A stretch of 64,000 nucleotides of DNA from positions 80,290-144,289 of the forward strand of contig CAZWTK010000001.1 in NCBI GenBank assembly GCA_964636655.1, in the 5' to 3' direction. The notes under the pieces were generated by a model. The model did not search any database, was not told where the DNA came from, and saw only the letters and a program-made list of their open reading frames with translations. Positions 60,466-64,000 of the stretch are shown here, in pieces. This stretch comes from Fen-549 sp964636655 (GTDB lineage: Bacteria; Actinomycetota; Thermoleophilia; Gaiellales; Gaiellaceae). The stretch's first letter is position 1. The number at the start of each line of letters is the position of its first letter. A program made the position numbers and the translations under genes.

Positions 60466-61535
60466 AGCCCAAGCGCGCGGTAGATCGCGGCGTAGTCGGC
60501 GTCCACGACGGGCGGCTTCGCGACAGACTTGATGGTGATGTCCGGGTCTTTGAGACCGTGCCCGGTGAGGATGCAGACGACAGTCGCGCCCTCGGGCACG
60601 TCCGTCTTGAGCAGGCCGGCGACCGAGGCGGCCGAGGCGGGTTCGCAGTAGACGCCCTCGGTGGTGGCGAGGAGCGCCTGGGCAGCGAGGATCTCCTCGT
60701 CGCTCACGGTGCTCACACTGCCGTTCGACTCGCTGATCGCCGCCTCGGCACCTTTCCAGGAGGCGGGGTTGCCGATGCGGATCGCCGTGGCGACCGTGGA
60801 GGGGTTCTCGATCGGATGGCCGTGCACGAGCGGCGCGGAGCCCTCGGCCTGGAAGCCGAGCATGCGTGGTGCTCGAGTCGACATTCCCGCGTCCAGGTAC
60901 TCGCGGTAGCCCTTCCAGTAGGCGGTGATGTTGCCGGCGTTGCCGACCGGGATGCAGTGGACGTCGGGCGCGTCGCCGAGCACGTCCACGATCTCGAAGG
61001 CGCCCGTCTTTTGCCCCTCGATGCGGAAGGGGTTGATCGAGTTGACGATCTCGAGCCCCGCCTTCTCGCCCAGTTCACGCACGATTTCGAGCGCCCGGTC
61101 GAAGTTGCCGCGGATCTCGAGCACACGCGCGCCGTAGGCGAGCGCCTGAGCCATCTTGCCAAGCGCGATCTTTCCCTCCGGAACGACCACCGCGCAGGTG
61201 AGCCCGGCGCGACCGGCGTAGGCCGCCGCCGAGGCGGAGGTGTTTCCGGTGGAGGCGCAGACGACCGCGGGTGCCTTCTTCTCCAGAGCCTTGGAGATGG
61301 CCATCGTCATGCCGCGATCCTTGAACGAGCAGGTCGGGTTGAGCCCCTCGAACTTGAGCCAGACTCTGGCGCCGACCCGTTCGGACAGACGCGGCGCCTC
61401 GATCAGCGGGGTTCCGCCCTCGAGCATCGTCACCACTGGCGTCCGCTCGGAGACGGGCAGGAAGGGCCGGTACTCCTCGATAACGCCCCTCCAGCCCGCT
61501 CTCACAGCGGGCTCATGTACGGGAGTCGTGGACAT
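60462..61535 (-). CDS. thrC: Threonine synthase
   Basis: 357 residues from ATG 61535 (M-S-T-T-P-V-H-E); longer frames to 61637 are basic and improbable. PLP enzyme converting phosphohomoserine to threonine. The PLP lysine is in T-C-S-F-K-D-R-G-M and the phosphate-binding loop in P-V-G-N-A-G-N-I-T. S-T-G-N-T-S-A-S-A is the substrate motif. Length fits the short bacterial form. The gene overlaps the zur stop by four bases in convergent orientation. Confidence 0.95.
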   Translation of the reverse strand: MSTTPVHEPAVRAGWRGVIEEYRPFLPVSERTPVVTMLEGGTPLIEAPRLSERVGARVWLKFEGLNPTCSFKDRGMTMAISKALEKKAPAVVCASTGNTSASAAAYAGRAGLTCAVVVPEGKIALGKMAQALAYGARVLEIRGNFDRALEIVRELGEKAGLEIVNSINPFRIEGQKTGAFEIVDVLGDAPDVHCIPVGNAGNITAYWKGYREYLDAGMSTRAPRMLGFQAEGSAPLVHGHPIENPSTVATAIRIGNPASWKGAEAAISESNGSVSTVSDEEILAAQALLATTEGVYCEPASAASVAGLLKTDVPEGATVVCILTGHGLKDPDITIKSVAKPPVVDADYAAIYRALGL

Positions 61536-61589
61536 GCAGCGAAGGTAGCACACGCCTCGCCGGCGCCTCGCGCTCGCCGCTCGCTGTGC

Positions 61590-61687
61590 GGACATGTCCC
61601 GTAAATCAGCGCTTCCGCAAAGTCCCTGCTCACGCAAGTTTTTCGGCCAAACAGCCCCGTCCCCGTGCCTGGCACCGGGACATGACC
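61590..61687. repeat. Palindrome-bounded 98-bp element (REP/MITE-like)
   Basis: GGACATGTCCCG (61590-61601) and CGGGACATGACC (61676-61687) are inverted copies with one mismatch. Just inside the right end is the palindrome GTGCC-T-GGCAC (61665-61675). There is no reading frame. The arrangement resembles small palindromic repetitive elements mobilised by Y1-type transposases, but I see no such gene in the window. Confidence 0.45.
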
Positions 61688-61700
61688 CGGCGAGGTGGTA

Positions 61701-61733
61701 CTGGGCCGCCGGAGCGTTGCACCGGCGGCCCAG
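61701..61733. terminator. 12-bp GC hairpin after the secreted-protein gene
   Basis: CTGGGCCGCCGG (61701-61712) and CCGGCGGCCCAG (61722-61733), perfect arms, nine-base loop. It is 12 bases beyond the stop of the minus-strand secreted-protein gene, so it probably ends that transcript. Confidence 0.65.
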
Positions 61734-61745
61734 TCGAAGCAGCTG

Positions 61746-62567
61746 TCAGCGGGACAGGTTGACGCGGGAGGCGACAAGCCGGCGTGTGGAGATGCCGCCG
61801 AGCACTTTCCCGCCCGGTTTACGGGCACGCGCGAACATCACGAGCAGTTGCTGGTGGCGCGCCGCGGGGAATCCGAACATACGCGTCATCCTCAGCGTCA
61901 CCCAGCCGTTTGAGCCCGTCGCCTGCTCTGGCAGGATCGTGAACTGGCTGAACGGCACCGTCGTGGCGTAGACAAGTGCTCCTTGGACGCTTCGACCCCC
62001 GCAGGCCACAACGTGGATGCGCGCGACGATGCTGGTGGTCGAGCGGGTGACCGGATTCGGCAACACCTGCTTGTGGTCGATTAGGAGCCGCGCAGGAGAC
62101 GAGAGCTGCGCGATCTGCACTGCGCCGGTACCGCTCGGACAACCCGTGGCGACCGGTTTCGGCGCGGCGGTGACGGCCTTCGTGGCATTGGATGCCGCGC
62201 TTGCCGACCCATCGGCGTTACTCGCGGTCACGCTGACCCGGATGCGGAAGCCGACGTCGGCCGCAAGCAGCTTATACGCGCTCACGGTCGCGTTCGGGAT
62301 CACGCCGCAGTTCGAGCCGTCCGCCGCGCCGCCGTCCTGCGGGCAGCGCAGCCACTGATACGCGAACGTCGTCGGCGAGTTCGACCAGATGCCGTTCGAA
62401 GTGGTCAGTGTCTTTCCCTCGACCGGCGTTCCCAGGATGCTCGGCAAACTCGTGCTTGCCGGGGCGGCCTGCGCCTGCGCCGAGCCGGCGGCGGGAAGCA
62501 GTGCAGCCGTCAGCGCGGCGACGGCGACCAGCGGCAGCGCGAGTCGCAGCCTGCGACGGGCTCGCAT
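61746..62567 (-). CDS. Secreted Ig-like domain protein
   Basis: 273 residues from ATG 62567 (M-R-A-R-R-R-L-R-L-A-L); an upstream start at 62597 is possible. Signal peptide with cleavage near A-Q-A. The mature N-terminus holds an Ig-like repeat of the type common in Thermoleophilia exoproteins (P-V-E-G-K-T-L-T-T-S-N-G-I-W, T-F-A-Y-Q-W-L-R-C, L-L-A-A-D-V-G-F-R-I-R-V). The C-terminal part (about 150-273) is a beta-rich domain with two Cys. No enzyme motif; an adhesive or envelope role is inferred. Confidence 0.75.
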   Translation of the reverse strand: MRARRRLRLALPLVAVAALTAALLPAAGSAQAQAAPASTSLPSILGTPVEGKTLTTSNGIWSNSPTTFAYQWLRCPQDGGAADGSNCGVIPNATVSAYKLLAADVGFRIRVSVTASNADGSASAASNATKAVTAAPKPVATGCPSGTGAVQIAQLSSPARLLIDHKQVLPNPVTRSTTSIVARIHVVACGGRSVQGALVYATTVPFSQFTILPEQATGSNGWVTLRMTRMFGFPAARHQQLLVMFARARKPGGKVLGGISTRRLVASRVNLSR

Positions 62568-62691
62568 ACCTTCTCCGTTGGAGTAGATAGCTCGCATCGC
62601 GTCTTCCTCCTTTCGTTGGAACCGTCGTGTAGGCCATACCCACTTTTCGTTTCAGCTCACTTATCAAGCGGCTCAGATCGCGCATGCACCG

Positions 62692-63777
62692 TCAGCGGCG
62701 CGGGCCGGCCCCGACCGGTAGCAGCGACACTCCGGCGCGCCAGGTGATCGCAAACAGGAAGACCGCAGCCCCGGAGAAGACCCCGAGCGCCGCGACCGAG
62801 ATGGCGACAGCGACGGCCTGAGAGCCGCCGACACCGGAGCCGATGAGGGCAGCGGCGCCCGCGCCGGCCTGCGTAGCTGTTCCGGCGGGTCCCACGGGAA
62901 GCGCGGCGGCCGCGGCGCCGGCGCAGAGGAAGAGCAGGGAGAGTGGAATCGAGTAGCCGATTCCGAGCGTACCCAGGAGGAGGAAGAGCGCGAGCCCCCG
63001 GATGAGCCAGCAGGCCGACACGAGTATCCACGCCTCGACGGCGCGCCTGGGCGACGTCGTTCGCGGGCTGAGCCAGCGTCCAAGCCGATAGCTCATGACG
63101 CGCCTGCTGCGTGCCAGATGCGGCAGGCCGAGAATCAGCGCCGCGGCCGCGATCCCGGCGAGAGCCACCAGCGCAAGCCCGGCACGCACGGCGATACCGG
63201 CGCCTGCGAAGCCGGCCCCCACCGAGGCGAGCGGAACCAGGGCGACGGTGTCGATGAGCCCAAGCATGGCCAGCGACAGGCAGAGCGTGCTCACCCCGGC
63301 CGGGCAGCCCGGGTGGCGGCGCACGACCGCGACCCGCATCGCGTCGTCGAAGCGGCCGGGAAGAACGACCCCGATCAGCGCGGCACCACCGTTACCGGCG
63401 GCGAGCGCGAGCACATTGGGCCGCTCTGCCTGCGTGAAGAGCCGCCCCCAACCGAAGGCCTTGAACAGCTGGGCAACGACGAGTAGCAGTCCCGCCGTTA
63501 CGAGCAGGCTCGGCCGTCCGCTCGACAGCGGCCAGGAGCTGGTCGCGTAGTGGCGAGCGGCCAGCAGGCTCAAGACGAGCACGACCGTGCCCGAACCGGC
63601 GGCGGCCGTCCAGCGCCCCCTTCGCGAACGACGCAGGCGAGCAAGTGCTCGCAGCAGCAGCCGGTACCTGCCCTCGAGCACGATCGGCGCGGCAGAGACG
63701 GCAATCAACTCCAGCGGATCCCGGTGCGGGTGAGCGGGCGGAGGCGTGAGGTTCGGATCTCGGGGATCTCGGGTCAT
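62692..63777 (-). CDS. AglD/lysylphosphatidylglycerol-synthase-type membrane protein
   Basis: 361 residues from M-T-R-D-P-R-D-P (63777). About eight membrane helices. The pattern A-L-I-G-V-V-L-P-G-R-F-D-D-A-M-R-V-A-V-V-R-R and L-P-V-G-P-A-G-T-A-T-Q-A-G fits the UPF0104/LPG-synthase transmembrane (flippase-like) family. The catalytic synthase domain is absent. Such proteins may flip lipids or help transfer lipid-linked groups. Standalone; no partner gene in the window. Confidence 0.75.
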   Translation of the reverse strand: MTRDPRDPNLTPPPAHPHRDPLELIAVSAAPIVLEGRYRLLLRALARLRRSRRGRWTAAAGSGTVVLVLSLLAARHYATSSWPLSSGRPSLLVTAGLLLVVAQLFKAFGWGRLFTQAERPNVLALAAGNGGAALIGVVLPGRFDDAMRVAVVRRHPGCPAGVSTLCLSLAMLGLIDTVALVPLASVGAGFAGAGIAVRAGLALVALAGIAAAALILGLPHLARSRRVMSYRLGRWLSPRTTSPRRAVEAWILVSACWLIRGLALFLLLGTLGIGYSIPLSLLFLCAGAAAAALPVGPAGTATQAGAGAAALIGSGVGGSQAVAVAISVAALGVFSGAAVFLFAITWRAGVSLLPVGAGPRR

Positions 63778-64000
63778 GTTGTCCTGTCGCGAGGCCGGCC
63801 GAGCCTCGCGTGCCCGGCGATCGAGCCGGCACAACCCTCCAGTATGAGGGCTCGGCGCTCGCCCGGGCGCGAAACGCAATCGGTCGGCGATGCCAGCCAA
63901 CGAGACGACCGAAACGACGCCGTAGCCTGAGCGTTTCAACGCCTGGGCCGATCGAAGCGGCGCTCGAGCCGACGGAAGACACCCGGTGCCAGGCCGCGCA
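63778..64000. other. No gene recognised
   Basis: The last 223 bases hold no supported gene, hairpin or promoter; the frames crossing this stretch are shadows or extensions of the gene at 62692-63777. Confidence 0.4.

Noticed and set aside
60033..61604. 523-codon open frame covering zur and antisense to thrC
   Set aside because: It crosses two certain genes in another frame or strand and has no motif.

Overview
The window is GC-rich chromosomal DNA from an actinobacterium. It most resembles the class Thermoleophilia (Solirubrobacterales/Gaiellales-like); this is inferred from the gene order rpsT - holA - comEC - comEA - leuS, very high GC, frequent GTG/TTG starts and many GC-driven antisense reading frames. 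A run of 10 Ns at 4981-4990 shows that it is a scaffolded draft assembly. I see no rRNA, tRNA, CRISPR array, transposase or phage gene.

Layout. 1-8.3 kb: core cell-wall, ribosome, replication and competence genes (murJ partial, BON protein, rpsT, MBL hydrolase, holA broken by the gap, comEC, comEA). 8.3-11.1 kb: three tandem LacI-type sensor proteins without a DNA-binding domain, two of them broken by frameshifts. 11.1-19.9 kb: leuS, a GFA-fold protein flanked by a duplicated 47-bp element, lysA, an acetyltransferase, a secreted S33-type hydrolase and a small secreted zincin candidate. 20.1-25.7 kb: nadB-nadC-nadA operon with a divergent Nudix regulator (NrtR type), then a GGDEF-EAL protein. 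25.7-33.5 kb: promoter, a long structured leader and an Opp-type ABC transporter operon ending in a GH130 glycoside phosphorylase, probably for beta-mannosides or related oligosaccharides. 33.5-36.7 kb: a soluble MgtE-like Mg sensor next to an Nramp-related transporter whose motifs fit the Mg branch. 38.0-39.7 kb: GH1 beta-glucosidase with two LacI-type operators.

From 39.7 to 60.5 kb the window is dominated by metal and metalloid handling. It holds a seven-gene arsenic operon (49-aa Cys peptide, arsR, arsM, arsC, acr3, ArsP-like permease, thioredoxin-like protein); a ClC transporter with a TetR regulator; a drug-type ABC exporter with a TetR regulator; TauE/SafE; a PadR - DUF5320 - two NifX-fold - two MinD/ferredoxin cluster resembling the Desulfovibrio orange-protein (ORP) locus; dtxR-feoB-feoA; and znuA-znuC-znuB with divergent zur. 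The last 3.5 kb carry thrC, a secreted Ig-like protein and an AglD/LPG-synthase-type membrane protein.

Most operons are tightly overlapped (ATGA, GTGA or TGATG junctions) and most have a palindromic operator visible upstream, so local autoregulated modules are the rule. The most unusual items are the ORP-like cluster, the Cys peptide heading the ars operon, the Nramp/MgtE-like pair with its structured leader, the alternative-hairpin leader of the sugar transporter, the HTH-less LacI-like array, and the duplicated element that can encode HPAGGWxGGGRR.
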